From: Cinclus cinclus
Lineage: Eukaryota > Chordata > Aves > Passeriformes > Cinclidae
Assembly: GCF_963662255.1 (NCBI RefSeq)
Contig: NC_085049.1
Location: 52,933,158-52,997,157 of the forward strand
Direction of reading: 5' to 3'
Length of the DNA: 64,000 nucleotides
Positions within the stretch are counted from its first letter, which is position 1; each line of letters begins with the position of its first letter. The notes under the pieces are model-generated. The model worked only from the letters and a program-made list of their open reading frames with translations. It did no database searches and was not told the origin of the DNA. Positions 1 through 33,165 of this stretch are shown here, piece after piece. Made by a program: the position numbers and the translations under genes.

Positions 1-1020
1 AAACAAATCTGCCCCTGACAGTGGCAACTACAGCAGCTGTACTGTACCAGAACAAAGATACTTGTTATGACAAGACTGTTACAATCTAGAGAATATTTCA
101 CGTGTGGCTGTCAAATTTTCAAGTTATGTTTTTGAAAAAAGCTCCTTGAGAACAATGTGAAATCTCTTTCCCATTTTTTCTCTCAGGAGTAGACTCTGAG
201 TCAGTGTTACTTTTTCTGCATGTGGTACAGGAAGAGTGTGGTCTTCATTCTTTCTTTCCTTTCAGTTGCTTTTAAGACTACAGTGACCTGCCATGACCAA
301 AGTGTACCTCTTACACTAAAGAGTGAGGAGAATCCCTTTAGCAAAAGAAAGCTTGAGGAATCTATTACTCTTGCCTTGAAAGAAAGCTGAAACCCACATG
401 ATTAAGGCAGGAGTCTATGCAGTATAAGCACTTAAAAGCCAAAACACTGTTTGGCAGCCACATGAAAGGGTAGCTGAGAAAGCCACGTAGTCTAACAAAT
501 CATTCAGACGAGTGAAGATCTTACACTATCATAAAATGCTGTTGCTTCAATTGTACTCCAGATGTACAAGATATGGCCTCCAAAGCCATTCTGAACATCA
601 GCTGGCAGTCTCTTTCATTATGGTCTCCCTGTTTCTGTATATACTTGAACGGGAAACAGATGATTAAGCTCATTCCAAATCAGATACAAGTTTTATTCAA
701 AATCAACAACTATTATGCTATTTATAGCCTAAAGTAACTTTGTTTTATGTTGAAAATGTTTCAGAAATCTTCAGTGGTCTGTTCCAGCAGTCTGCAACAA
801 GCTATTCTGTAAAATATTTTCAATTTGCATGTAACTGGAGATCTGCATCTTTGAAGTTTTATTCAGTGGTGAATGCCACAAGAACATTTCCCATCAAATA
901 AAAATACATTTAAGTTAGAATGTTGACTTAATTAACATAGTTGTATACTAGGTTCATGAACCAAGGTTTTGTAATCTTAAGTGATTTGATAAAATACTGA
1001 GGGTTTTTAAAAAATCGTAC
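1..1020 (-). other. ATP2B1 intron 15 (partial)
   Basis: AT-rich intron between exon 15 and an exon beyond the left edge. I checked for the continuation of the hinge (IAGTDVAKEASD) on the minus strand and did not find it. No repeat or RNA gene recognised. Confidence 0.85.
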
Positions 1021-21393
<20,373 letters not shown>

Positions 21394-21600
21394 GATGCAT
21401 GCAGTCTTTAGCGTGGACAGTTTCCAGTGAGGAACAAAATTTCAACTTAAAATATTTCCAAAAGGAAAATAAATCCTTCGGGTATGAAGACAGTCAGGAG
21501 AGCAGACACATCACCCAAGCAAGAGAGCCCGTCTGGAGAGATATCTTTGAGGCTGTCCCATGGTGTGTTCTGTTCCCCAAAGCCAAAAGGCATGTACAGT
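21394..21600 (-). promoter_or_regulatory. ATP2B1: ATP2B1 exon 2, 5' leader with four upstream ATGs
   Basis: The acceptor is a pyrimidine tract ending CTCTCCCTAG (21610-21601), so exon 2 starts at 21600 and carries 207 nt of 5' UTR. Upstream reading frames seen: 48 codons from ATG 21593 to TAA 21447 (weak context); 16 codons from ATG 21561 to TGA 21511 (strong context, A at -3 and G at +4); 5 codons from ATG 21511 to TGA 21494, sharing an A with the preceding stop; and 4 codons from ATG 21400 to TGA 21386, overlapping the true start. Leaders of this kind usually lower translation of the main frame. That effect is inference here. Confidence 0.8.
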
Positions 21601-24600
21601 CTAGGGAGAGAATAAATACACATTTGGTTACACAACAGCTACACTGAAATGCATTGTAAGACAACCATTGCTTTTTGTACTAAGGTGACAGGAAAAAATT
21701 TATTTTTAAATTTCCTATAATATTTTTACTTTGCATTCCACGGGCAAGAGCAACAAGGAAGAAAATGGATGTTTCTCATCTCTAAACAACTTCGCATAAT
21801 TGGATTTTCTTAAATCATTAACTTTATAACAACTGTTGCCTTTAACACTGGCATTTCCTTCATATGTCCATATGGCTCACCATCAAGCAGGAACCTTTAA
21901 AAAAATCTAAAATTAAACCTGTTTCCTGGGAAATGGAGCTTGTAGCATCCACAAGTGATGCCACATGGGAAAAGAACATGTTCATTAAAAATCCCCACTT
22001 TCAAACAATGCTCTCACCCCTCAGTTTGGAAAGAGCAAGCTTTCTTGTGTTCCCATTAATGAGACATGGGAAAAGAAAATAACTCAAGAAAAACAACTTC
22101 AACACTAAGATAGCTCACACATGAAATACTTTATTCTAAGTAGGATTATATCTTCAGGCAGACCTAGCTCTTAAAAATTTTTTCTGCCCATACTGTTTAT
22201 CCCTGCTCCAGCCCATTCAATCACAACTCAAGCCTCACAGAGTATTTCTGTTTAATTCTTTGGAGAGAGGGAAAAAAATGCACAATACCACCTTTCTACA
22301 GAAGGGATGAGGAGACTGAGAGCAGTTCTTCTGTCTGATGATCAGTGAATTGTAGCTGAGAAATTATCATCTAGCCACAGGACTCTGAACCTGCACAAGC
22401 ATTCTATATATAATCCCTGCCCAGCTGACACATCTTGCATGTACACAGCAGTGCAGTGCACACACAAATTCCTCATGCCTGTGTGAAGATTTTCTGTGTG
22501 CCAAAACCAAACATCTAACCACATAAGTCAGCTTTATTGGCATCATGGAGTGCAATGAACATGTGTAACAACATATTCCCCCACGAAACTTGACTGCCAG
22601 GCTCAGATGAACAATAACTTGGATGCTCCAGGCCAACAAGATCCTCAGGTGTCATATGCCTAGCAAAGGCAACAATATGAAGGCAAAGCATCAGCAAACA
22701 AGATTTCTAGCTACTTCCCTGCCAGCTTAGAGGGCTGTTTGGCTGAACTGCTGAGTCTATGTTGAAGTAAAGGTATAAGCACACACAGTTCCCAGAAATT
22801 TAAGGTTCTGGTTCCAGGAAAGATTCAGATTTCTGCTCTGGAAACAATCAGTTGCAGCTATACTAAATTTACCATTTAAAGCACCATGTCACAGTACTTT
22901 TTTTGCACTGGGAGCAATCGCTGACACTGTAAGCCCCTGAATTTATGTCACCTGACCACAAGTGACAGGCCCATCTCTGGCAGAACTACAACTTCTACAA
23001 CTGCAACTGCTCTTCTCTTTCTGTCTCAGGAGATTCTGAGAAAACCACTGTCCATGGCTGTTTTCCAGAGAGTGACAAAACCATAAAGCAATCAATATTC
23101 ACATGCATAAAACTTCTAATGTTCTATAATACCAGAAAAATTCTCAATTTAAAAATTAATTTTAAATCTTCATTGTTTTCTCTGTTACTTGCAAGAAAAT
23201 GTTGCAACAGTTGAAGAGTCCATGATGATGGTGTTAGCCTACATGCTAGGATGTAGTTTTGATTAAGACTCTAATGAGTTCTGTTAGACTATCCTGCAAG
23301 TGAAGAATTTCAAGCAAACCGTGTATGAAAGAGTTTTCTTTAAAGACACATCACATTGTTACCTAATGCCCAAAAGCTGTATGTTGTTGTCCAGCTGGCA
23401 GCCTAGAAGGATTTATCAGCTGGCATCTGATCATAGGCTATGACAGTATAACAAGAAGCAGATCAGGCAAATGAGTTTGTATAGCTATGGAGAAGATGCT
23501 GCAGCTGCTAATTAGGTAAAAATAGAACCAGCAGAAGCCCCACAACCAATTACATCAAACTTGATTCAATTTTCATTAAGGAAAGCTCTGTTCAAGCCTC
23601 TGGCAGGAGCCCTGTACTTGATGCCCAAGTTCACCCAAATCCAAGAAAAAAGGATAGGATAAGCTACAGCTTTAGTCACTATTCACTTGCCCTCAGAATT
23701 TTTAAGACTTCCTCTCTCCATATATATATATGCATAGAGTGGGCAAAACTTGCTTTCACATGCAGCTGAGCTTAAGAGCAGTAACTCTGCTTAGTCATAA
23801 CTCATAACTGTGTGCTTCACACTCAAGTTCTAGCCTCTCTATGCATCTATATCAATTTTTACTAATAAATAATAATCCAGATTAGTCATTAATAAGTTTA
23901 TACTGAAGGGGCTTCTCTTCTATATGCTCTAAATGCCATCCTAACAACCCCATATGAACCCTAGGGTTCACGGGCAAATTCAATAAGCATGCATTAACTA
24001 GGAAAAAAGTGTAGTCCTACAGATCAGCTCTAGTAGTGATACAAACTATTTGGTACTTCCATTAGTTAGCAAAGAACTGTGGAAAATTGAAAGGAACAGT
24101 GTGAAGACTTCAAATTCTGAATACTGAGCAAGTGCAATGTTGCTCCAGATCATAAAAACTTGATTAAACATTATCGATTTTTACACAAAATCAGACCAGG
24201 ATCTGCTTTAGTAGTCCATTTTTACAGGACATTTTAACAGAGAGCACAATGGCTCCTTGTCATACAGGTATAGAATGGACTTAGGTTTAAAACAGGTTTT
24301 TCTGTGGGAATCAGCAAAGAAACTAACTTTAAGAAATATCCTTAATGCAGTTTTGATATAAAATCTCGCAACATTCAATCAGTTCCTGTTACAGCAAGTA
24401 CCAAGAGTCCACTTCTGTAACATTAGTGGTGATGCATAATGAAATTATTGACTGGAATTTAGTAGCATAAAATAAAGTGCATTTTAAAGCTACAAAGATC
24501 ATATAATAGTATTTGTCATCCCAACTAATGAAATATTTTAATTTTTTTCACCAGTTTTTCAGTTCTCAATTATTGCATCAGCCATTTGAAATAACTGAAT

Positions 24601-26439
24601 AGCATGAGCTCTGAAGCACTATAGTTTAAAGCAACTCACCTCAAACTTCCAATCTGTTAATATCTCAGATTATAAATTCAAGAAACAGTTATCAAGCTAA
24701 AACTTATTTACACACCACTGCTGAAGTTCCAGCCTATCTAAAGTTTAATCCAGTTGAAGTTGTGTTAGCATCCAGCTTAAACAAGCTGCATATAAAAAGA
24801 TTAAGATGTCTATCTTTCAATAGATACATCAACTTTTGAATAATCCTTTATCACTGACACTTCGTTTATCCCTTTATATCACTGAGACTAGGAATAACTT
24901 TAAAAGCTATTATTCTCTGTCACATGCAAGTGACTAAATAACTTGAACTGCAGAGGCACATTTCAGTAGCAGTACATACTCTCACAGGTAGGATTCAGAT
25001 ACTTGTGTAAATCCCTCTGAGAAGACCTTGCAACTTACCCATTAAACAAAGGTTAGACAACTTTACCAATGTTGGAAGTTCAAAAACATCAAAAGATTCT
25101 ATAGTTGGATTGGAGAAAGAAAAGCTCTAAACACAACTTTGCATGTAGAGATGCTTAGCAAAGCTTGAAGAGACTATAGATTACTTGCCTGTTAATGCTA
25201 CCAGAACATTCTTGGCTGACCAAATTAGAAGCTGCAACACATTTTTGTAAGTGTTCCTGTGGTGGCACAATTACAACTGTCCAGATGCACAGGACCTAGC
25301 ATAACTTAGACCCCTATCCAAGCTTTTCCTATGATTACATTTACATTTAATACTTGCTTCACTAACCTACAAGGAAACACAATTTTCTTTATCAACGTTA
25401 AAACACTTAAGCACATACATGCCTCAAGAGTCAATGCTTCAGCAATTATAAATTTTGTCACTCAATTTAATTTATACAACTACTTGAACAGTATGCATTC
25501 AGATATCGAGCATTAGCTTCTAGTGTTTGACCTTCAGCAACACACTAAAATTGGGCCCTGTAATGTAGGAAAGGGCTTGCAAAGTGATTATCTCAGGAAA
25601 GCCTTTGTTTAATCTAATTAGTTCGAAGAATACCAGACAGATCTGCATACCAAGAAGCTGTTGCGATAAAAACTGTCCCCATGTTTCAGGTGTCATGCCT
25701 TTTAACCTGCCTACAGCTTCGAAGATACTGAAAAAATTATAATATGCTTTTGCACAATTTATGCGATCCACAGTTTCAAGCCATCACATAACATTGGAGA
25801 GATGGGGGGAAGAAAGAAGGGAAATTGTCTGCAATATTATTATAAAGGAATATTATTACAATGAAAAGTAACTGTAACTGAGAAAGTAACCTGGAAATCA
25901 TATTGAAATTGACTGAGCTATTATGCTCTGAAGGGTCAAACTTCTTCCTGTACGAGACAGATCCTCCCACCTACTTGACAGGCTACAGAAACTCACCAGC
26001 TGTTTCACAAGGACTATGAATGAATGCTAATGAAGCAAAATGTTAATACATAACAGTATGCATTTACAAGTCACTATTCTGTATGTTGAATGTGCCTAAC
26101 TGAACAAAGAGGAGTTAAATAATTTCAGTGACATGCTGTTGTTTTAAAGCAAACATCTCAGACAGCCTGGTTTTGAAAAGACAAGCAGACTGAAGAACTA
26201 AGAGGCAAAAGGCACAAAGTTTTTAGCATATCATCTTCAGCTTTAAATATGTCCAACAGTGTTGTAATGACAAGTTTTGGTTATTACAGCTTATGTGCTA
26301 TAAACAGTAAATTCATCAAAGGTCACGACTTTTGCTTAGTTTTCAAAGAGAAATCTGATTTAATTCTGAAGCTTAATCTCCTGGGAAGCAGATGTACTTA
26401 CCTATCTGAAATAAAAACTGGCCTAGATTCTACATTGGA

Positions 26440-26535
26440 TTTAAGCACTGGTATTGCCCTTGATCATTGCGGGGAGGTTGGACAAGATGACATTTAAAGG
26501 TCTTTTCCAACCTAAATTATTCTGTGATTTATGGC
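26440..26535 (+). mobile_element. CR1 LINE 3' terminus
   Basis: Contains gaggttggacaagatgacat, then taaaggtcttttccaaccta, then attattctgtgattt. This is the diagnostic CR1 ending (GGTTGGACTAGATGA, then the CCTTCCAACC-type block, then ATTCTGTG octamers). Only the last ~90 nt survive recognisably. Confidence 0.9.
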
Positions 26536-29500
26536 ATTTAATCTAAGTGATTTCTGCTGCCTACTGTGATTGACACTTTTAGAAACTGTTTCACTCATTG
26601 ATGGTTTCTTTCCTTTAAGACCCAAAATTTATTTCTTATAGAAATGACAGCAAACAAATTAGGACTTCAGTAGTCTGAAGTCAGTTTGGTAATAGTACAA
26701 ATTAGCAGGGGTCACACACAGATTCTACATAATTTTTGTCCCATTTTCGTAGCAGAAAGGAAAAATTGCATGAGTCTTGAAGATGAGTTATTATGGCATG
26801 AAGGACATAAGCTTCTCTTACAAAGCACCATGGTCCATGGCCTCTGCCAAGAGCCCAGCAAGCAAGCAGACATTTTGTTATGCTATCAACCATCTGCACA
26901 GCCTGTATTGCCCTGCCTTGTCCAAGCCATGGCCTCTCCCCACTCACAAAACACTCAGCTCCACCTGAAGTGACACCTGGATTAACAAGCAAGATCAGAA
27001 AGTGCTAGATAGAAAAGTTTCAGTAGGAAACTATTTTATCAAGAGTTTAAACTAATCATTAGCTTTCTGAAGTAACCAGATAGATATTACTGATCCAAAA
27101 ATAGACAGACTGATACCACAAGAAGGGCCTCAGATAAACCTATAGCCACTTTCAAGGAACATCAGAATGAGACATATTGGAAAATCCCAGAGGACAAAAC
27201 CACTGTGATGATCAATGAAGAAAGTGTCAGGTGTTCCATGTGCTTGAAATACTAGCCTTTCATAGTCACCTATATAATATTACATTGCTGACTTGTCCAC
27301 AAGACAACAAACTCTTGAAACAAAACTGTGCAAAAACATCAAATTTTCAACCATTTAAAGCACTTTTCTGCAGTCCACACCTCTGATCAACACTCAGGCA
27401 GCTTCTCTCTTGGCCGCCCACAGGCCCTGGAGCTTCCTTCTTCTGTACTTCCTTTTCCTAGGCTCTTCTACTTTCTGCTCCATGATGACCCTATAAACTA
27501 AAGGCTACATTGAAGAGGACTGTTTGTTATACAAGGTTATTCCAGTTTAAGACTATAATCCCAGTGAAAAAAGTTTAAACCTCTAAATATGACTCTGTCC
27601 TATCCAAAATAATTTTGAGTGCGCTCAAGTACCTAAAATGCATTTACCGTGTGTGTCAGCTTCCTCATCTAACTTGAGGTGACTTGAAGCTGCCAAAATT
27701 TTGACTAAGACAGATGACAGCTGAAGACCAACCTGCTGGTGTTTAAAATACAAGAAAAAACATGTTTGCCCAAAGCCCATCAATATTTTCCTTTCCTTCA
27801 GATCCACTGTCCTAAATAATATGGCTGACGATTTCAAGCTTCTTAATCCTGCACAATTTAGGATAATTATGCTGCAAACTAAGTTTTTTTTAACAGATCC
27901 GTCATATTAACAGGTAAATCTATAAGCCTTATAGTACTTCAAAAAAATGTAGTAAAGTCCATAAACAAATTATCCATTAACAAATATTCACTTTACTAGA
28001 TTCATGAATAACACTTTTCTTATCAACATTTGTCAAAATCACATAGACAAAAATGACAAGACAAATATGTCTGGTCACCCTATAAAAAAAGACAGGGTAG
28101 TAACATGGCAACCAACTCACTAAAATGATGGATTGTAAGACTACAAGACTTTACTAGTATTCCCAAAGTACAAAATGTGTTCTGGTCACAAACCCTGACA
28201 GGTATGTGTTAGAGGCATATGGCATTACTATATGCAACTAAGTTTTAAGTAAAGGAAAAGTGAGATGGTACCAAATTTCATCCAACAGAGACAGTTGGAT
28301 GCCTGGATTTCAGTTATTTGTTGCATTTAAAGCTCAGTGCAATGGATTCAGATGACAATGTCAGCAAACCAGCAGCTGACTTCCTCAGTTATCCCTACAG
28401 GTATATGACTTGTCTTGAGAAATCTTTTCACCTTTTTTTTCACAGAACTTATATTTACCATTTCACCCTGATTTCAACATTCTCCATTTTTTTTCTTCCA
28501 GAAAGCATGCTTTTATGCTAGTATCCATTTATGCAGAGCAGTAGGTTTTTGACTGTGATCATGCTTCATGACATCAAAGAGATGCAAAAAAGCTCTTTAG
28601 ATTTATGATCCTTCAGGCAAAAGGCAAAAGTCCAGTTTTACCTGATTTTTCTTGTATTCAGAAAACTTCAAAAGAAATTGAAAATTAGTCTTGAAACTAC
28701 AAGGAAATATTTATGCCTATGAGATGAAGCCTAATTACTTCCATAAAGTCACTCTGTATATAATCAATTCCTTTCTGTTAGGGCAGTAAAATTAACTTAG
28801 GTAAAGTTTTAAGGCTTTTCTTGCTACTTTGGAGTAGCTTACTGATATGTACAAACAGTATCACAAAACAGTCTATATGCTTATTGAACCATAAACAGGT
28901 AATATATAAATCATTATAATTATGTGGTAAAGGATCAATTTAAAATCCTCAAAATCACCATCCCAACCAAGGAAAGGTCTGGAATGCAAGAAAAATAAAA
29001 CAAAAACCTCAGGTCTGGTCACCCATCTCAATGAGACCACACTGTGATGCTAAATTAGACATGTTTTATCTTCTTGTGGCCAAAGTTTAAGAAGCTTCGC
29101 TCTTGGCCTGTAACAAGTCAATTTGAGAAACATCATCTTCAGATTTTTCACAAACCTTCTGGAAATACCTGACCACAGTATACCCTTGTCCTCTAACCCT
29201 CAAAGAGCCTTACTTCTTCAGAAACCTATATTTTGAAAGCTATGCTATCTTCCCCTGAATGTCATTAATTCCTGTCTGCCAGAAATATACCAAATAAACT
29301 GGTTTAAAGAGTCATTCTGAGAAAATCCCTTTGAAAAACTGAAATTATTTTTGCCATCTTCACTTCCTAAGGAGACAGAGGGTTTTTTTAATTCAAATAC
29401 CATAACTAATACACACCTGAGCAGCACACCTGAGAAATACATCACAACTTTGCTGCTCCTGCTGGCTATGGCAGGAGGTCCAGGGGTCCTTTTTGTTTGT

Positions 29501-32500
29501 AAGAGTTTTTTTTACCTCAATATTTGAATTTGAGAATCCAGTGTACAGCTCTGCAGAAACACAAGAGTGAAATCTCTTGCAAATTTCTTTATTATTATTA
29601 TTATTATACTGCTCATCCCTTTAGTTCTTTTTGTTAAGTTCTGAGAACTTAGCTCACTCATCCATTCTACTGGCCCTCCTCTTTCTGGTACAGTGCAAGA
29701 AGCACGTTCAGTAGGTTTCAGCTCATGGTATTACCTGACATATTTTATGATTTAGTAAGGCTCCATGTTGCTTCATCCCTCAGGGGCATCTCCAGTTTCA
29801 AAACTAGTTTTTCCTCATGGTTATACTTTTCCATTTGTCTGAAGTCTGATACCCACTTAAAGGCTAAGTTGTCATGCTCCCTGCACTGTCACACACTTCC
29901 AGCTACTCCAAACTTTATCACCCATGCAGGGTTGGTTGCTGGTCTGGGATAGTTTTACACACATGGCTGAAATTTAGCTATTGGCACCTGCCTGCAGAAT
30001 AACGGTAAATTAATTGCTCTGTGATCAGCACACACACAACAATCCCATCCAATATAAGATAATAAATACTTCTCTCAGGAGTTTGTTTCTTTAACATAGA
30101 CAGGGAATATGTAAGCAGTGGTAGTAGACCTCAGTACAAAACTGAGATTCCCATCACAGTACTTTGTAACTGTAACAAAGCACCAAGTCTGTCCCATCCT
30201 CAGGTGACCAAAGGTACGGCTGTGCTGCAGTGACATGATGTAACACTCCCACTCAGAACAGTCCTGAAGCAGCTCTCATTATTTGACACTAACAACACTG
30301 CAACTTACACCTGCCACCTTTATCCTTTTGCAGTGGGAAAAGCCATGGACTCTGCCAGCTGCATTAATGAAGTAACAGGGTATGGGAAGTCTGCTGTTGC
30401 AACAGTCACACAGGTAACCCCGGGCCTGGAACACACACTTCTTGTGTGCTTTTCTACTCTTCTATACAGCACCTCAGCCACTGAGAGAAGGTATTTCATT
30501 TTGGGTCCTGCTCTAAGTCCATCTCTCATGGGATATACAGCACTTCAAACAGTTTTGGTACTTCTACCTTTACTAATGCTTTTCGTTTTGTTTTTTTTTT
30601 TTTTTTTTCTCACTGCTCTTGCTTTCTCGATGTACTTCTATGATCTTTTAAAACAGTTTTTTTTCCTAGCCACGAAATCTGCCCCTTTCCAGGATCCAAG
30701 GAGTAAGAAAGCACCTTGCCATGTTTCCAAGCTTCCATCCTCCCACTAGTTGTGATGGTAGCCATGCATTTTATGGTTCTATATCTGTGAGTGGGCTCTT
30801 TATAGCTGTGTGGTGCAGAAAGCTGTCATCCCAAAAGGATCTTCCCCACCTCAGTGAAGAAATTTAAATAGCAGCATTTCTACTGTCTGAACAAATTTTC
30901 CCACAAGACACCAGGAGGAGCTCCTTTATTTGCACAAGTCACACAAGCAATGTGGACATGCCAGATCAAGAGACAAGACACACATTCAGCTGATGCTAGA
31001 AGCATCTTTGTCATGGAACTATATGGCTGCCACCTTTAAGAAGACATTAAAATTCCCTTCAAGGAGAGGTTCTTCTTCACTCTGATGTTTCACTTTGTAG
31101 TGGGTTGAGCAAACCCAGGACACAAGCCAAGCAACTGGCCACCAAAAAAATAGCATGGTGCATCACTTTTCAGTGAAGGGCAGACATTGTTTGTTTTGAC
31201 TGAACAGCAAATTCACCTGACTGTCAGACAATGGCTCAAGCAGATTTAGTAAATTTAACTAATTTCTCAGTTTTGGTAGGCTATATTAAATTGCTATACA
31301 AACTGTCTATGTGCAATACATAATCACAGCTTCATTCCCGAAGTCTTCAGTTGTGAAGAACTTTATTGAGCACAACTCTTAAGGTTTCTGAGATTACAAA
31401 GACTTCAGTGTTTGATTAATGATTAGAAAAAACAAAGTAACTCCAGACAAATGCAAATAAAACCGTGCTCCATTATAATATTTTTAAGTCCTATGCCATA
31501 GTAAAGGAAATCCCTTCTCCATAAACCAAATGCCTTAAGTCTTTGCTAGCACCAGTGGATCCTAATGTACTTTGCAGACAGCTCTGTTTCCAGTGCAATC
31601 AGCAATCATTCAAATTATGAGGTGAGCTAATTTAGCTCTGGCACAACCCCTCCAGGTAGGGAAAGTCCATGCCCTGAAGAACTTCACTGCAACCAACTGA
31701 ACCTACTCGGTGCTCAGGATGAGCTATTTGATTCCCTTCACACCCCTGCCCTATCAAAGCACAAGGCTAGCAGAACTAAAGTGATAAACCAGCAAGCACT
31801 CAGATGCCTGGAGCATAACTACCTTCAGCATACACAGCAAGGTGTCAGTCTTCTGACAAGGTAGCTCTGAATCCTCAGTAGCAATTGCTAGTTTAACAAG
31901 CTTAATATTTGTCCTTCCAAAAGATGGTATCTAGATTGAAACCCTAATGAATTCAGCACAGCCAAGTGCTCACAGTTCAGCTGCAGCTGACCATCAGTAC
32001 CAAGAGCCTACATACCCATGAAGACTTCAGGTCATCATTTTGACTCAGCAAAGTCAGATAATAATGTGTTCCTTCTACACAATGCTACTTCCCACAAGTG
32101 TTTGTTTTACAGTGACACATTGCAACAGTGTGCAACTCTAGCAATCATTTTGTTTTTAGTGATACCAAAAGCATACAGTGTCTCTAAAGAAAGGGAGTTG
32201 GGAAAGGCAGTATCAGCTTCTCCACTCAAGTGACAAACTTCAAGCATCTTGCTGAATTTGTGCATGTAATCACTGCTGATAGCACAAGCTCTTTAAATAA
32301 CCAAGATTTGTATGTTCAGCTCATGGCTTCCAACAGGCTGCCTCAAAAGAGCAGCGCCATTGCACGTCTGACTGTACCACACCTTGGATCAGCATGAGAT
32401 TATTTCACTATACAGATGAGTAAGGGCTCAGACTAACCCTTGTTAAGTCAGAAGCCAACTATATTTTTAATCTAAACCATGCAACTCACAAATTTCTCTT

Positions 32501-33031
32501 ATGCATCAGGCAGGTAAAGCAGATTAAGGAAGACAAGAGCTTCCTCTAGCCTGAGGCTAGTAATACTCAGTGAAATGCCTGTTTCCCCAGTGGAGGGAGG
32601 TGAATGAGAAAATCAAGTATCATAAAACAAACGAAAAATGATGCAGCACCATGAAGCAAAATATAACATGAAGCACCCAAACTCCCACAGTTAGGGACTC
32701 AGTCTTTCTGAAGGTAATTTGGGAGATTGCTTCTCTGTTCCTATTGCTCTACTTTCCTAAGCAAACTCCTGTATCCCTGCTTTCCTCAAAAGATGCCATC
32801 AGTTGGTTTCTCAGCACTTTCAATAGACCCTTAAGCCTGAAAGATATGTAGCATTTGGAGAAGAGAAACCAGACTACTAGGAACCAGCTGTGCTAGGACT
32901 GGTCTCCAAAAAACCTGCTTTTCAGTCCCCTTAAGGATGATTTATTTTAATTAGTTTGTTTCAAGGGAAACATAAGGGGAAAGAATCCATCTGTAAACCT
33001 CTACAATGAAGAATTATTTTAGTAGCCTTTC

Positions 33032-33165
33032 AAAAAAAAAAAAAACAAACCAAAAAAATAAAAAAAAAACCAAAACCAAACCCCCCCCCCCAAAAATGAA
33101 AAAAAATTAAAAAAATACAAAACAAAAACAAACACAAAAAAACCCCAAACAACAACAACAAAATA
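33032..33165. repeat. A-rich/C-run low-complexity tract
   Basis: About 130 nt of A-runs broken by C (caaaccaaaaaaataaaaaa and similar), with a homopolymer of about 11 C near its centre (33082-33092). On the minus strand this gives a Phe-rich open frame, which is an artefact. Confidence 0.9.

Noticed and set aside
30333..30749. 138-codon plus-strand frame in intron 1
   Set aside because: Includes a Phe-run from a T homopolymer and shows no recognisable domain or splice context.
31095..31150. Possible LTR start (gtagtgggttgagcaaaccc)
   Set aside because: Only the first dozen bases resemble the songbird LTR 5' end and no further LTR blocks follow.
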